A stretch of 33,574 nt of DNA from Anaerocolumna sp. (lineage in GTDB: Bacteria; Bacillota; Clostridia; Lachnospirales; Lachnospiraceae): the NCBI GenBank assembly GCA_029239975.1, contig JARBTX010000043.1:1-33574 (forward strand). Reading direction: 5' to 3'. The translations under genes and the position numbers were made by a program. Shown here piece by piece: positions 1 through 8,424 of the stretch; positions within the stretch are counted from its first letter, which is position 1, and each line of letters starts with the position of its first letter. The notes beneath the pieces were generated by a model that saw only the letters and a list, made by a program, of their open reading frames with translations, did no database searches and had not been told where the DNA came from.

Positions 1-563
1 AATCTAACAAATGAACTAAAAAGAAATACTATAGCTACTCCAATCCATATATATGAAATTACACGTAAATACTGTTGGAACAGTTGGTTATTAACATTAT
101 TAAAATTCGTTTTATTGATATTAGTAGTTTTATTATCTATAGTAGATACAGTTCTATTGTCATTTGGATTTAAAGTTTCATTAGAATATGTTGAATTTTG
201 ACTTGCATCGCTGTCTGTATTATGACTTGAACTTCCTTGTGTGTTCTGCTTAACTTGAACATTCATATTAGTCTTTAAGGTAGTTTTAGGGAGAATGGCC
301 GCAATATCTTGGTATATCAGATCATAAAATGATACCAATTTTTCATAAAAAGTTTCACTTGCATTCTGCGGTATAATACTGAATCTAGATTCCACTGAAA
401 TCGGGACTAATAATCGAATAAATACTACAAACCATAAAACATAAGAATATCTTTTAGGCATTTTTTTAAGCAAAAATCGCAAAAGAATTACTATAGAAAT
501 AACGATTGTAGCACTTAAACTCATATTTAAGACTTTTAAAAACATGTGTACTAAACCATCCAT
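1..563 (-). CDS. M56 (BlaR1/MecR1-like) membrane metallopeptidase, N-terminal part only
   Basis: This is the N-terminal 187 or so residues of a gene that runs off the left edge. It starts at the ATG at 561-563, behind a strong RBS (GGAGGCGG, 3 nt before the ATG). The translation begins MDGLVHMFLKVLNMSLSAT and has a hydrophobic helix, a basic stretch with the M56-typical 'YSYVLWFVVFIRLLVPI' segment (second helix), then a long Ser/Asn/Thr-rich extracytoplasmic loop and a third helix. The HExxH zinc site expected further on is outside the window. The gene lies 10 nt after the BlaI-type repressor, the usual repressor-sensor operon in which the M56 protein relieves repression after sensing a cell-wall signal. 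The signal cannot be read from this fragment. Confidence 0.8.
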   Translation of the reverse strand, partial: MDGLVHMFLKVLNMSLSATIVISIVILLRFLLKKMPKRYSYVLWFVVFIRLLVPISVESRFSIIPQNASETFYEKLVSFYDLIYQDIAAILPKTTLKTNMNVQVKQNTQGSSSHNTDSDASQNSTYSNETLNPNDNRTVSTIDNKTTNINKTNFNNVNNQLFQQYLRVISYIWIGVAIVFLFSSFVR

Positions 564-573
564 TTACCGCCTC

Positions 574-933
574 CTATTTACTTGCCTCTTCAATCATCTT
601 TTTTATCTCTTCAGCTTCTTTTTTTGATAATTTTTTATCCTTTAAAAATGTTGTCAAGAAAGCTGGCAATGAATTGTTAAAACTTTTTTCAAGGAGTACT
701 TCACTTTCATATTTTTGAACTTGTTCCTTTTTAATTAGTGCAGTTACAGTGGCATTTTCGTTTGATAGTATGCCTCTTTCGCATAATTTCCTTAATACCG
801 TATAGGTTGTTGCCTTTTTCCAACCTAGTTTTTCATATGATATCTTTACTAAATCTGTAGAATTGATTGGTTCATTATCCCAAACCAGATTTGCAAATTT
901 ATATTCTCCATCAGCTAATTTATATTCTTCCAT
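574..933 (-). CDS. BlaI/MecI/CopY-family transcriptional repressor (first copy)
   Basis: This 119-residue protein has the length and layout of BlaI-family repressors. A winged helix-turn-helix covers roughly residues 1-80 (ANLVWDNEPINSTDLV, then WKKATTYTVLRKLCERGIL, matching the family's 'TV.T.L.RL..KG'), followed by a C-terminal dimerisation helix region. The family binds short palindromes as a dimer and is inactivated by cleavage when the partner M56 protease is triggered. The start ATG at 931-933 has GGAGG upstream. Just upstream are a sigma-A promoter and two palindromes that are probably its own operators, so the operon is likely autorepressed. It is about 35% identical by eye to the second BlaI at 8425-8790 (shared WxxEPIxxxD, GWxxxTTYTxxxKL). 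Confidence 0.93.
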   Translation of the reverse strand: MEEYKLADGEYKFANLVWDNEPINSTDLVKISYEKLGWKKATTYTVLRKLCERGILSNENATVTALIKKEQVQKYESEVLLEKSFNNSLPAFLTTFLKDKKLSKKEAEEIKKMIEEASK

Positions 934-952
934 TAGTTACCTCCAAATCTAA

Positions 953-1000
953 AGGTTTATTGTAATAAACCTAGTTTATCACAATAAACCTTTTTGTCAA
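953..1000 (-). promoter_or_regulatory. Promoter with two BlaI-type operators for the 933 repressor operon
   Basis: Read on the minus strand, TTGACA (995-1000) is followed after 16 nt by TAAACT (973-978), a good -35 and a 4/6 -10. Two near-palindromes sit on the promoter: gtttatcacaataaac at 974-989, filling the spacer and -10, and gtttattgtaataaac at 955-970, just downstream. Their centres are 19 bp apart. The placement fits autorepression by the BlaI-type protein. Assignment to that protein is inference. Confidence 0.75.
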
Positions 1001-1129
1001 GAGAAAACTATACTTAAGTACAAAGTCTGAAAAAATTCGAACTATATACAAACTATTATCAAGTACTTACTATGATAAAATTACAACAACCTGCTCTTAA
1101 TAATCAATAGTGTATTAACTAACTTGTAA

Positions 1130-1996
1130 TTATTTATCAAAATTCCGTATTATTTCTTTCAACCTTCCCAACTGAATTCTAATCTCAGCTTTCGCTTCAT
1201 CATTGATTCTATCAGGAGACATAATAGGGATTCCACAGAATAATCGATCGTTAGATCTGCCATATTCTAACGTTATAATTTTAGGTTTATTTTCTTTAAG
1301 TATATTTTGTAATATTTCATATCCATGTGGATTAATTTTGGTATGAGACATTATATCGTTTTCTGTCTCAATCCATCCGTTTATATGTATCTCATAAAGT
1401 TTATCAAGTGGTAACCGATGAAGATATTCATAAACGTCTAAACCAAGGTTTCTTGAAGAAGTATATGCATGGCTAATATCCAATAAAAAATCACAATTCG
1501 TTTCATGAATAATATCTGCTATAAAATCTGGTTCAATACAAACACCAAAAGTTTCTCTGTATTGATATGGATTCCCATCAACATTTTCAAGTGAAAAAAA
1601 TTCAACTTCCGAAAATTTATCTTTTAAAAACAAAATATTATTAATTAAAATATTTTTGTTCTCAGTACGCGATAATTTATTATCAATACCCGATAAATGA
1701 AGTGATATCCCGTTAACTCCTGCTAAATTTATTACTTTTTTAACATAAGATATATCAACTTCATCCATGAATGATTTAGATCCAATTATATTCGGACTTA
1801 AACCAATCCCATGCATCATTACAGGGCGAATTTGATTTAATTGATTTACAAATAACTCATAATCTGAAAGATCATACTTATCAAAAACACTCATTTGAAA
1901 ACCAAGCGATGGAAACTTAAAATAATCAATATCTATAACTCCATTTTGGATTAACTCTTCAACTTCTTTGTAATAATTACATGCTAATTTAATCAT
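1130..1996 (-). CDS. DUF692/MNIO-type TIM-barrel enzyme (MbnB/TglH-like family), stand-alone
   Basis: The 288-residue protein matches the DUF692 (multinuclear non-heme iron oxidase, MNIO) pattern in order: HGIGLSPN with His62, a His100 strand, SLENVDG with Glu137, then a long block (169-208) reading CDFLLDISHAYTSSRNLG with Asp173/His176, EIHINGW with His204, SHTKINPH with His218/His224, and ITLEYG with Glu244. Known family members bind two or three irons and oxidatively modify cysteine or other residues of ribosomal peptides, usually beside a precursor peptide and a partner protein. Neither was found here. RBS AAGGGGG lies 7 nt before the ATG. The gene stands alone, between a BlaI operon and a divergent protease gene. 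A xylose-isomerase-like TIM barrel is the main alternative. Family confidence is high; substrate is unknown. Confidence 0.75.
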   Translation of the reverse strand: MIKLACNYYKEVEELIQNGVIDIDYFKFPSLGFQMSVFDKYDLSDYELFVNQLNQIRPVMMHGIGLSPNIIGSKSFMDEVDISYVKKVINLAGVNGISLHLSGIDNKLSRTENKNILINNILFLKDKFSEVEFFSLENVDGNPYQYRETFGVCIEPDFIADIIHETNCDFLLDISHAYTSSRNLGLDVYEYLHRLPLDKLYEIHINGWIETENDIMSHTKINPHGYEILQNILKENKPKIITLEYGRSNDRLFCGIPIMSPDRINDEAKAEIRIQLGRLKEIIRNFDK

Positions 1997-2304
1997 TCTA
2001 TACCCCCTTAAGAATCATTCTATTTAGATTACTGAAATTTATTCTACATTCAACCATTCGTAAGATTCCTATTTGGTACTCTTTTTAGATCATAATTAAA
2101 AGCTCACTCTAATGAATACACGAAAGAAACGATAATGGTACAATAAATTCAAAACGAATTCCCATAACATAATACCAATAGATATTTGCGACATTACAAA
2201 AAGAAACCTTTTTCGACATTAAGCATACAATTATAATGAGCAATTCTTCTTAAAAAGCTCAGAAAACCATAAAAATCATTGTATAAGTTGAAAGGGAGAA
2301 TAAG
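1997..2304. other. Intergenic region between the MNIO gene and the protease gene
   Basis: This 308-bp AT-rich stretch separates two divergent genes. It must hold both promoters. On the plus strand TATAAT (2232-2237) and the RBS AAAGGGAG (2291-2298) serve the protease. On the minus strand only the RBS of the MNIO gene (AAGGGGG near 2003-2010) is clear. The only short reading frame of note is 2109-2219 on the minus strand, which lacks an RBS. No repeat, RNA gene or clear operator was seen. Confidence 0.5.
2209..2237 (+). promoter_or_regulatory. Possible sigma-A promoter of the intracellular protease gene
   Basis: A perfect TATAAT -10 lies at 2232-2237, 68 nt before the ATG. The hexamer 17 nt upstream (TTTTTC, 2209-2214) is a poor -35, so the -10 carries the call. 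Confidence 0.35.
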
Positions 2305-3252
2305 ATGAGCAAACTATCGTTATTGAAAAATAAAGAGGTAAAATTGATCCCATTTACCATTCAGAAAATTATGAAAAATGTAACTGAGATACCACAAGGT
2401 GTTGATATGGTACACGCTCCAGCTCTATGGGAACAGAGTAAAAAAGGTCAAGGTGTAGTAATCGCAGTGCTAGATACTGGTTGTCAAATCGACCATCCAG
2501 AACTACAAGATAGAATTGTAGGCGGCAAAAACTTTACCAAGGATTATAATGGAAATACTAGTAATTTTGCTGATAATAATGGTCACGGAACCCATGTTGC
2601 TGGTACCATAGCAGCTTCTGAAAATAATGCCGGTGTTTTAGGTGTTGCACCACTCTCTAAATTACTTATATTAAAAGTTCTTAGAAAAGATGGCGGTGGT
2701 AACTATAAAAGTATAATTGATGCAATTAATTATGCAATCAAATGGCGTGGAAGCAATAAAGAACGGGTTAGAGTTATATCCATGTCCTTAGGTGGAAAAG
2801 AAGATGTAGCTGCTCTTCATTCTGCAGTGAAAAAAGCAGTAGAAAATAATATTCTGGTTATTTGTGCTTCAGGTAACGAAGGTGACAATAGCTATAAAAC
2901 AGATGAATATAGTTATCCTGCTGCCTATAATGAAGCCATATCTGTTGGAGCAGTTGATTTCAATAAACAAATTGCAAAATACAGTAACTCAAATATGAAT
3001 GTAGATCTTGTAGCTCCCGGTGATGGTATTCTTTCAACTTTCATCAATGGAAAGTATGCTAAATTAAGTGGAACTTCTATGGCTACACCACATGTATCAG
3101 GTGCTGCTGCTCTACTAATAAATGTTAGTGAAGAAGAATTTGGTAGAACACTAACAGAGTCTGAGCTTTACGCACAACTGATTAAACGTACTACATCTTT
3201 GGGCTTTGATAAAAGAAGTGAAGGTAATGGATTGCTTGACTTATCAAAATAA
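2305..3252 (+). CDS. isp: Intracellular subtilisin-like serine protease (S8 family, ISP type)
   Basis: The 315-residue protein has the complete S8 triad: Asp57 (AVLDTGCQIDHPEL), His94 (NGHGTHVAGT), Ser258 (SGTSMATPHVSGAAALL), plus oxyanion Asn191 (ASGNEG). There is no signal peptide or long propeptide. The N-terminus carries VKLIPF at 12-17, matching the LIPY/F motif of intracellular subtilisins, whose short N-terminal extension lies across the active site until removed. Length and layout match Bacillus IspA (about 319 residues), so it should act in the cytoplasm on misfolded or regulatory proteins. The RBS is AAAGGGAG, 6 nt before the ATG. The gene is monocistronic, divergent from the MNIO gene and convergent with the Mur ligase gene, and is closed by a bidirectional terminator. 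Confidence 0.92.
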   Translation: MSKLSLLKNKEVKLIPFTIQKIMKNVTEIPQGVDMVHAPALWEQSKKGQGVVIAVLDTGCQIDHPELQDRIVGGKNFTKDYNGNTSNFADNNGHGTHVAGTIAASENNAGVLGVAPLSKLLILKVLRKDGGGNYKSIIDAINYAIKWRGSNKERVRVISMSLGGKEDVAALHSAVKKAVENNILVICASGNEGDNSYKTDEYSYPAAYNEAISVGAVDFNKQIAKYSNSNMNVDLVAPGDGILSTFINGKYAKLSGTSMATPHVSGAAALLINVSEEEFGRTLTESELYAQLIKRTTSLGFDKRSEGNGLLDLSK

Positions 3253-3355
3253 TGGCTTATTGATGTGAATAGATTAGTAATTACTAAATTAAAGCTATTT
3301 AAATTTTGAAAATAAAGTAGACTTCTAAAACCAATATATAACGAAACTATATGTT

Positions 3356-3403
3356 ACAAAAACAGATTTAGTAGAGTGTCATCTCTGCTAAATCTGTTTT
3401 TGT
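3356..3403. terminator. Bidirectional intrinsic terminator between the protease and Mur ligase genes
   Basis: A 21-bp stem with one mismatch (3356-3376 against 3383-3403) has a 6-nt loop TGTCAT. It is flanked by an A-run on the left and a T-run on the right, so it can end transcripts from both strands. It lies between two convergent stop codons (3252 and 3418). Confidence 0.88.
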
Positions 3404-3417
3404 AATAAGTGATTATT

Positions 3418-4857
3418 CTATATTGAATCTATTGTTTTTCTGTGTTCCATTAATGATGTTAAAATAGAACGAGAAATATGGTAAGAATTAGCTGCACCAA
3501 ATACAACAACTAAATCACCAGTTTGAGCATTTTTCGTTATAAAATCGGTAACTTCTTCGGCTTCTTCGATAAACCAAGTTTTATCTTCTCCAATTGCATC
3601 CGTCCATTCTTCTCTACTAATTGGGGTAATTCCCTTGTGGATTTCACGGCCTAAATGAGTTTTCGTGATAATAACATGATCTGCAATACCTAAAGCAGTT
3701 GTAAATTCTTTAAAAAACATGCGTATTCTTGAAATTTGATGTGGTTCTAATATTGCCCAAATCCTTTGATTGGGATTATTTTTTTTACACATAGAAAGAA
3801 CTGAAGTTATTGCAGTAGGATGATGCGCATAATCATCATAAATTCGAATATCATCAACGATACCAACTAGTTCAAATCTACGCCCCACGCCATGAAATGC
3901 TTTTACTCCATCAAATATTACATTTTTACTTACACCTAACTCAAGAGCAATACATATTGCACTCATGGTATTATTCACATTATATTCACCTGGAATACTT
4001 TGAATAATAGTATCTTTCTGATTACCTATTTGTATTTCATATTCAACCTGTTGCTCTGATTGATTTACAATGTTAACTTTATATTCTTTATAGTATGGAT
4101 AGTCAAAATGATTATGAATATAGTATCCTATTAACTTAACTTTACTTTCACTTAACCACACTCTTAATTCATCTATAATTTCTCTTATTCCAGCACTTTC
4201 TTCATATATAATTAATATCTTTGGACCTTTTAACTTCTTGATAAAACTTTTAAAAGCTTCTTTCATCATGGTAAAATCAGAAAAACTCTCAGGATGATCC
4301 ATTTCCAAATTATTAACCACAGCAATGGAAGATTCATAATTTAAAAAATTATTATTAAATTCATCCGCTTCACATACAAATAAATCGGTTTCTCCAATCC
4401 TGCATCCTTTACCCCATTTTGAATAATTGGTTCCAGCTACTACGGTCGGATCCAATCCAGCTTTCTCTAATAATACCCCAGTTAAAATTGTAGTTGTTGT
4501 TTTACCATGAGTACCTGATATAGAGATAAGTTCTTTTCCTTTATGTAAATAGTTAGCCATAAATTCCTGCCAAGTCATTAGTATTCCACGATTCTTTGCT
4601 TCTACCACTTCTGGATGGTTAGGAGATACATCTAAAATAGCTGGTGAAATAGCCACAATATCAACATTTTCTAAATGACTTACATCATGACCTTCTAACA
4701 CTTCTATATCATTTTCAGCTAAACTTTGGCCATAATAATCTGATATGCTCATATCGCATCCTGAAACCTCGTAACCATTTTGTTTTGCCACAACAGCAAT
4801 AGATGACATTCCGCTTCCGCATATTCCCATGAAATGTACTCTTATTTTATTTTGCAT
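3418..4857 (-). CDS. murC: Mur ligase, MurC/Mpl type (UDP-N-acetylmuramate--L-alanine ligase family)
   Basis: The 479-residue protein has all three Mur-ligase domains. The N-terminal Rossmann-like part has FMGICGSGMSSIA (about 9-21). The central ATPase has the P-loop SISGTHGKTTTT (about 112-123), EADEFNNNFLNY and NNLEMDHPESF. The C-terminal domain has YDDYAHHPTAI and EPHQISRIRMFF. MurC adds L-Ala to UDP-MurNAc in peptidoglycan synthesis; Mpl reattaches recycled tripeptide to UDP-MurNAc. The NNLEMDH block resembles Mpl, while the 'EPHQxSRxRxFF' block is closer to MurC, so the substrate is uncertain. The gene sits alone rather than in a division or cell-wall cluster, and the genome may hold a second, housekeeping murC. 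No clear promoter was identified in the 77-nt gap upstream. Confidence 0.8.
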   Translation of the reverse strand: MQNKIRVHFMGICGSGMSSIAVVAKQNGYEVSGCDMSISDYYGQSLAENDIEVLEGHDVSHLENVDIVAISPAILDVSPNHPEVVEAKNRGILMTWQEFMANYLHKGKELISISGTHGKTTTTILTGVLLEKAGLDPTVVAGTNYSKWGKGCRIGETDLFVCEADEFNNNFLNYESSIAVVNNLEMDHPESFSDFTMMKEAFKSFIKKLKGPKILIIYEESAGIREIIDELRVWLSESKVKLIGYYIHNHFDYPYYKEYKVNIVNQSEQQVEYEIQIGNQKDTIIQSIPGEYNVNNTMSAICIALELGVSKNVIFDGVKAFHGVGRRFELVGIVDDIRIYDDYAHHPTAITSVLSMCKKNNPNQRIWAILEPHQISRIRMFFKEFTTALGIADHVIITKTHLGREIHKGITPISREEWTDAIGEDKTWFIEEAEEVTDFITKNAQTGDLVVVFGAANSYHISRSILTSLMEHRKTIDSI

Positions 4858-4934
4858 ACTTCTACCTCTTATATATAATTTTTATATTTTTTATTAAGTT
4901 ATCTTTATTTTTTAATTTAAATCCAATTATTCAG

Positions 4935-5396
4935 TCATCCTTTATGTCCTGCAAATTGACTACCAAATACTTCTTCAAGTGTATTAATCAAATCTCTATT
5001 CTCACCTACATATAATACAATGGTATTATTTTTCTTATAAAAAAATGGATATGAAATCCAACTTATACAACACTTACTATAAATACCATCATAACTACAT
5101 CCATCATTTGATATCCTTGCAGCATCATCTTCCATACGTTTATTATCAGCATATAAATAAGCAGAAATATGTTCATCATTATTTAGTGTTAACCATTTTC
5201 TTTTTCCTACAAGTATATCTTTATCGACATCTTTTATATCTATTATATAGTCTTTCTTTTGTAATTCCTTAACAATTTGATTTAACTCCTGTTCACTATA
5301 TTGTTTCGTATCATTGTAATGAAATGCATAAAAAGTAACTACAGATATTTGTAGTATTAACAAAATGGAGCCAACAATAATTCGTTTTTTATTCAT
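4935..5396 (-). CDS. Small membrane-anchored protein of unknown function
   Basis: The 153-residue protein has one N-terminal hydrophobic helix (about residues 5-25, IIVGSILLILQISVVTFYAF) after a short basic start, so it is probably anchored with its C-terminal part outside. The rest is Lys/Asp/Tyr-rich, with three cysteines around residues 100-110 (NDGCSYDGIYSKCCISW). I do not recognise a family. RBS AGGGAG precedes the ATG by about 10 nt, and a good promoter lies at 5472-5501. The Mur ligase gene follows after 77 nt on the same strand, so co-transcription is possible but not shown. Confidence 0.7.
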   Translation of the reverse strand: MNKKRIIVGSILLILQISVVTFYAFHYNDTKQYSEQELNQIVKELQKKDYIIDIKDVDKDILVGKRKWLTLNNDEHISAYLYADNKRMEDDAARISNDGCSYDGIYSKCCISWISYPFFYKKNNTIVLYVGENRDLINTLEEVFGSQFAGHKG

Positions 5397-5471
5397 AGCA
5401 AATTCTCCCTAATACGGATTAAATGCGAATCGAGTTAATAAGTTTTAACATTAGGCGCATTTTATACCCAT

Positions 5472-5501
5472 ATTATATCACAATGATAAAAGTTGTGTAA
5501 A
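5472..5501 (-). promoter_or_regulatory. Sigma-A promoter of the 5396 small protein gene
   Basis: On the minus strand TTTACA (5496-5501, 5/6 to consensus) and TATAAT (5472-5477, perfect) are separated by 18 nt, about 76 nt before the ATG. Confidence 0.6.
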
Positions 5502-5628
5502 TATATCCCATTTTACGTTATATGTAATTGGTACAATAATTATTAATAAAAAATTTATTTTTAAAACCTTCTATACAACAATTCCTTGTTTCTTTATATA
5601 ATATACGATAAATCTTAAGATAAAACTT

Positions 5629-5716
5629 GGGTCGTTTTAAAATAGATATAACTACTTAAGGGAATGACGTATAATAATCCATTCAAATTAGTAAATATAC
5701 TATTTTATAACGACCC
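5629..5716 (-). terminator. Long inverted repeat after the lipoprotein gene, possible terminator
   Basis: gggtcgttttaaaatag (5629-5645) pairs with ctattttataacgaccc (5700-5716) at 16 of 17 positions across a 54-nt loop. It begins 13 nt after the lipoprotein stop codon. The T-run after the stem on the minus strand is short (AAGTTTTATC), and the loop is large, so termination is only one reading; a mobile-element remnant or mRNA 3' end structure is also possible. Confidence 0.45.
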
Positions 5717-5729
5717 CATTTTTTAAAAC

Positions 5730-7421
5730 CTAATTTTTCAAATTTGCCTCTAAAGAAAGGACAAAGACATATTCACATTCCTTTTCACCAAATGTACATA
5801 ACACACGAAAACCACGATAACTTGGGTTTTCATAGGCTAGCATACTAGAACTAAGCATTAAAGCCATATGTTGATATAAGCCATATGAAACAGTACCATC
5901 GTCTTCAATACGAACAACACGATCTTGACCTAATTTCTCATTATACATGTGTCTTCCGTCTTCTGTTAATAGATAATCCATTACTTTGATAGAATCTGGA
6001 AAATCATTACCAAAATCAAGTACTATACTATCCTTATACTCTAATATGCTACCTGGATTTTCAAATACCGGTATGTTATCTTTACTCTCCATAAGTGATA
6101 CAAAGCTAATATCATCGGAAGCTTTTTCTCCATTCCAGTTTACCTTTTTAATTTCATAATCAAGTTTTGTATCTCCTATTGTAATATTTATTTCTGGTGG
6201 CTCTTGTAAAGCTTCATTTGTTTTATTCTTTTTCCACTGCTGTAACTTGGTTTTTAGATTACTTTTATCATAGGAATAATCCCACTGATCGTATGGAAAA
6301 TTCTCCATTATTTCTGGTATCAGGTGATAACCATCGGTATCTAGAAGTATTTTTCCATAATCCGTTGGTGGTGACACTACACTATCACTATCTTCTGCTT
6401 TCCAGTCATGATCAAGTAAATGTATTTCATTATCTGATATCTTAGTTAGAGATAATTTTCCATAACCATCCTTTGGCACAAAACAATTACGATATGTTAT
6501 TTGAAGAATTTTATTATTTGAACTAAAGTAAATAGGATTTACATTTTTATAAGCTGTTAATTCAATTCGATATAAACCAGAACCCCATCCATATAAACTT
6601 AACAACTCATATTCCCCATCTGCATCAATATCTGCAACGCAAGTATCTGTTAACGTATCAAGAATAGGTAATACATAATTATTGCAAATGAAAAAGTTCC
6701 TTACAAGATTCCCATTCTCATCAACTACGTAAAAAGCCTGCAAACCCATTTTTTCGTAGGATTCTTCAATGTAACGTTCCACAATCATTGACCTACTAGA
6801 ATTTTTATTAAATGGTACATCAACACCAAGATAATCAAGTTCTTTTATTCTATCTTCAATTAACAAGAATGCATCTACTTTATTTAAAGCATTTTCTCTT
6901 TTTAAGATTTCATCATTCCCATAATGTAACGATACTATTATAAAATCATTTATAGATGTATTTTCTTTTGTCTCATTTGTATTATCAATTATTTGAAGGT
7001 TCATGTCATCCTTAATATAGATATAATTTTCCTTATCTTGAATTTCCATACTTGAATATAAGTTCCAACCATCTTTTACTAATTTCTCTAGATATTCATC
7101 CAAATGTGTTTTAGAAAATTCATAACAAATAGTACCAAATTCTTTTACCACAATGTAATTTGCTTCTGGCTTTGGAACGGGAACAGAAAAACCTTCACAC
7201 CAAAATATTAATTTCTCGTTGTCATTATTGGTTGTATTATTATCAATAATAGTTTCATTCTTATCTAAATTATCTATACTATCGTTATTATCACTAGAAA
7301 TTATAGTATTCGTTGTCTCAACTGGTTTACTAGTATTTGAATTCTCTGCCTTACATCCATTTAGTCCAATCAATATTATGATTAATCCAACACTAATAAG
7401 TATTTTTTTCATCCTTTTCAT
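5730..7421 (-). CDS. Large predicted lipoprotein of unknown function in the BlaI-M56 operon
   Basis: A lipoprotein signal peptide is clear: basic start (MKRMKK), hydrophobic core and lipobox LNGC near residue 23, followed by a Ser/Asn/Thr-rich linker. The mature part of about 540 residues is extracellular and unrecognised. It contains one Asp-rich segment, CVADIDADGEYELLSLYGW, resembling the calcium-loop repeats of FG-GAP/VCBS-type proteins. The ATG at 7419-7421 is chosen over the TTG at 7425-7427, because AAAGGGG stands 10 nt before the ATG but only 4 nt before the TTG. It follows the M56 gene by 18 nt, so it is probably induced with the BlaI/M56 pair and may be its effector or ligand sensor. 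Confidence 0.78.
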   Translation of the reverse strand: MKRMKKILISVGLIIILIGLNGCKAENSNTSKPVETTNTIISSDNNDSIDNLDKNETIIDNNTTNNDNEKLIFWCEGFSVPVPKPEANYIVVKEFGTICYEFSKTHLDEYLEKLVKDGWNLYSSMEIQDKENYIYIKDDMNLQIIDNTNETKENTSINDFIIVSLHYGNDEILKRENALNKVDAFLLIEDRIKELDYLGVDVPFNKNSSRSMIVERYIEESYEKMGLQAFYVVDENGNLVRNFFICNNYVLPILDTLTDTCVADIDADGEYELLSLYGWGSGLYRIELTAYKNVNPIYFSSNNKILQITYRNCFVPKDGYGKLSLTKISDNEIHLLDHDWKAEDSDSVVSPPTDYGKILLDTDGYHLIPEIMENFPYDQWDYSYDKSNLKTKLQQWKKNKTNEALQEPPEINITIGDTKLDYEIKKVNWNGEKASDDISFVSLMESKDNIPVFENPGSILEYKDSIVLDFGNDFPDSIKVMDYLLTEDGRHMYNEKLGQDRVVRIEDDGTVSYGLYQHMALMLSSSMLAYENPSYRGFRVLCTFGEKECEYVFVLSLEANLKN

Positions 7422-7439
7422 GAACAACTTGCCCCTTTC

Positions 7440-8351
7440 TTACCGACTCGCATTGGTTAATGCAATCACCGTTATCCCACCAAATAGTAAAATAAAGCAT
7501 ATTGTAGAGAGTATAGTCAACTTTTTATAAGTAATAATATTCATTATCCGTTTTTTCATTTTACTCCCACCAAAAGTTGAAATAAACTTGCTTGGTTCCT
7601 TTTGATTATATTTTAGTAGCGATAATGCATATAAGGATCTGTCTTCATCCTTTAGATTTTTAATTACACCAGCGTCACAGGCAATTTCTAAATCATTTAG
7701 AAATACACGTAAGAAAAACCATATAAATGGATTAAACCAATGAATACATGCAATAAAAATCGCCACCATTCGAAAGATATTATCATGTCTTTTGATATGA
7801 ATTTTCTCATGTGCTATGATAAAACGTAAAGATTCTGGATTTATGTTACTTGGTAATATGATACGTGGATTTATAATACCAAAAACCATTGGTATACTAA
7901 CTTTTTTATTTTCGTATATATTTTCATATAGATAAGTCGAATCTTTCATTTCAACTATGTTTAGTATATAAATAGTAGTAACAATCATTAGAAGGGCGAT
8001 AGCAATAATCAGCCATATAATAGATGATATGTGAATAAAACGTAACCAAAAAATATTTTTGTATTGAATCGGATTATAACTATCTGCAACTTGAATATAA
8101 TTTGATGTGATTAACCAGGAGTTTAAATCAGGAACTGAGACTGACTTTACCATTTTATTTGTTAGTAAATTCATAAAACTATATTTGCTTGAGATAGCAA
8201 ATGGTATTGATAACCTTATTAAGACGATGCTCCAAAGTGCATAGATACTAAATCTTGGAATCTTTTTTATATATCTTAATAAATATAGCAAAATACCAAG
8301 TAACGTTCCAGTAATACTCATATTCAATATCCAATAAAATATCTCACTCAT
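7440..8351 (-). CDS. M56 (BlaR1-like) membrane metallopeptidase without a sensor domain
   Basis: The 303-residue protein has the M56 topology: helices at about 8-26, 35-52 and 108-132, then the zinc motif HEKIH at 181-185 (FIIAHEKIHIKRHD), a downstream helix pair (IACIHWFNPFIWFFLRVFLNDLEIACDAGV, with the conserved E..CD), and a last helix near residues 278-298. The protein stops after that helix, so the extracellular penicillin-binding sensor of true BlaR1/MecR1 is missing. In the family this protease cleaves or triggers cleavage of the BlaI partner. The partner is the 8425-8790 repressor, 73 nt upstream. The signal may be supplied by the lipoprotein encoded next. Start ATG at 8349-8351. Confidence 0.88.
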   Translation of the reverse strand: MSEIFYWILNMSITGTLLGILLYLLRYIKKIPRFSIYALWSIVLIRLSIPFAISSKYSFMNLLTNKMVKSVSVPDLNSWLITSNYIQVADSYNPIQYKNIFWLRFIHISSIIWLIIAIALLMIVTTIYILNIVEMKDSTYLYENIYENKKVSIPMVFGIINPRIILPSNINPESLRFIIAHEKIHIKRHDNIFRMVAIFIACIHWFNPFIWFFLRVFLNDLEIACDAGVIKNLKDEDRSLYALSLLKYNQKEPSKFISTFGGSKMKKRIMNIITYKKLTILSTICFILLFGGITVIALTNASR

Positions 8352-8424
8352 TGATAACTCCCATTCTATTCCATGCAGTTTATTTAAAATGCTTCATCTA
8401 CTTTAATAATACTACATGCTTAAA

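Larger units (their letters stand above)
5397..5729. other. Intergenic region with promoter and a long inverted repeat
   Basis: This 333-bp AT-rich gap lies between the lipoprotein gene (upstream on the minus strand) and the 153-residue protein gene. It holds the latter's promoter (5472-5501) and a separated inverted repeat at 5629-5716. No credible reading frame was found. Confidence 0.5.

Noticed and set aside
2109..2219. A 36-codon minus-strand frame (start MSKKVSFCNV) upstream of the MNIO gene, considered as a RiPP precursor
   Set aside because: There is no RBS before its ATG, it has only two scattered cysteines and no repeated core motif, and it overlaps the likely promoter of the divergent protease gene. 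It is kept only as a weak possibility.
7219..7530. Plus-strand 103-residue frame over the lipoprotein and M56 genes
   Set aside because: It is a shadow of two clear minus-strand genes and has no RBS.
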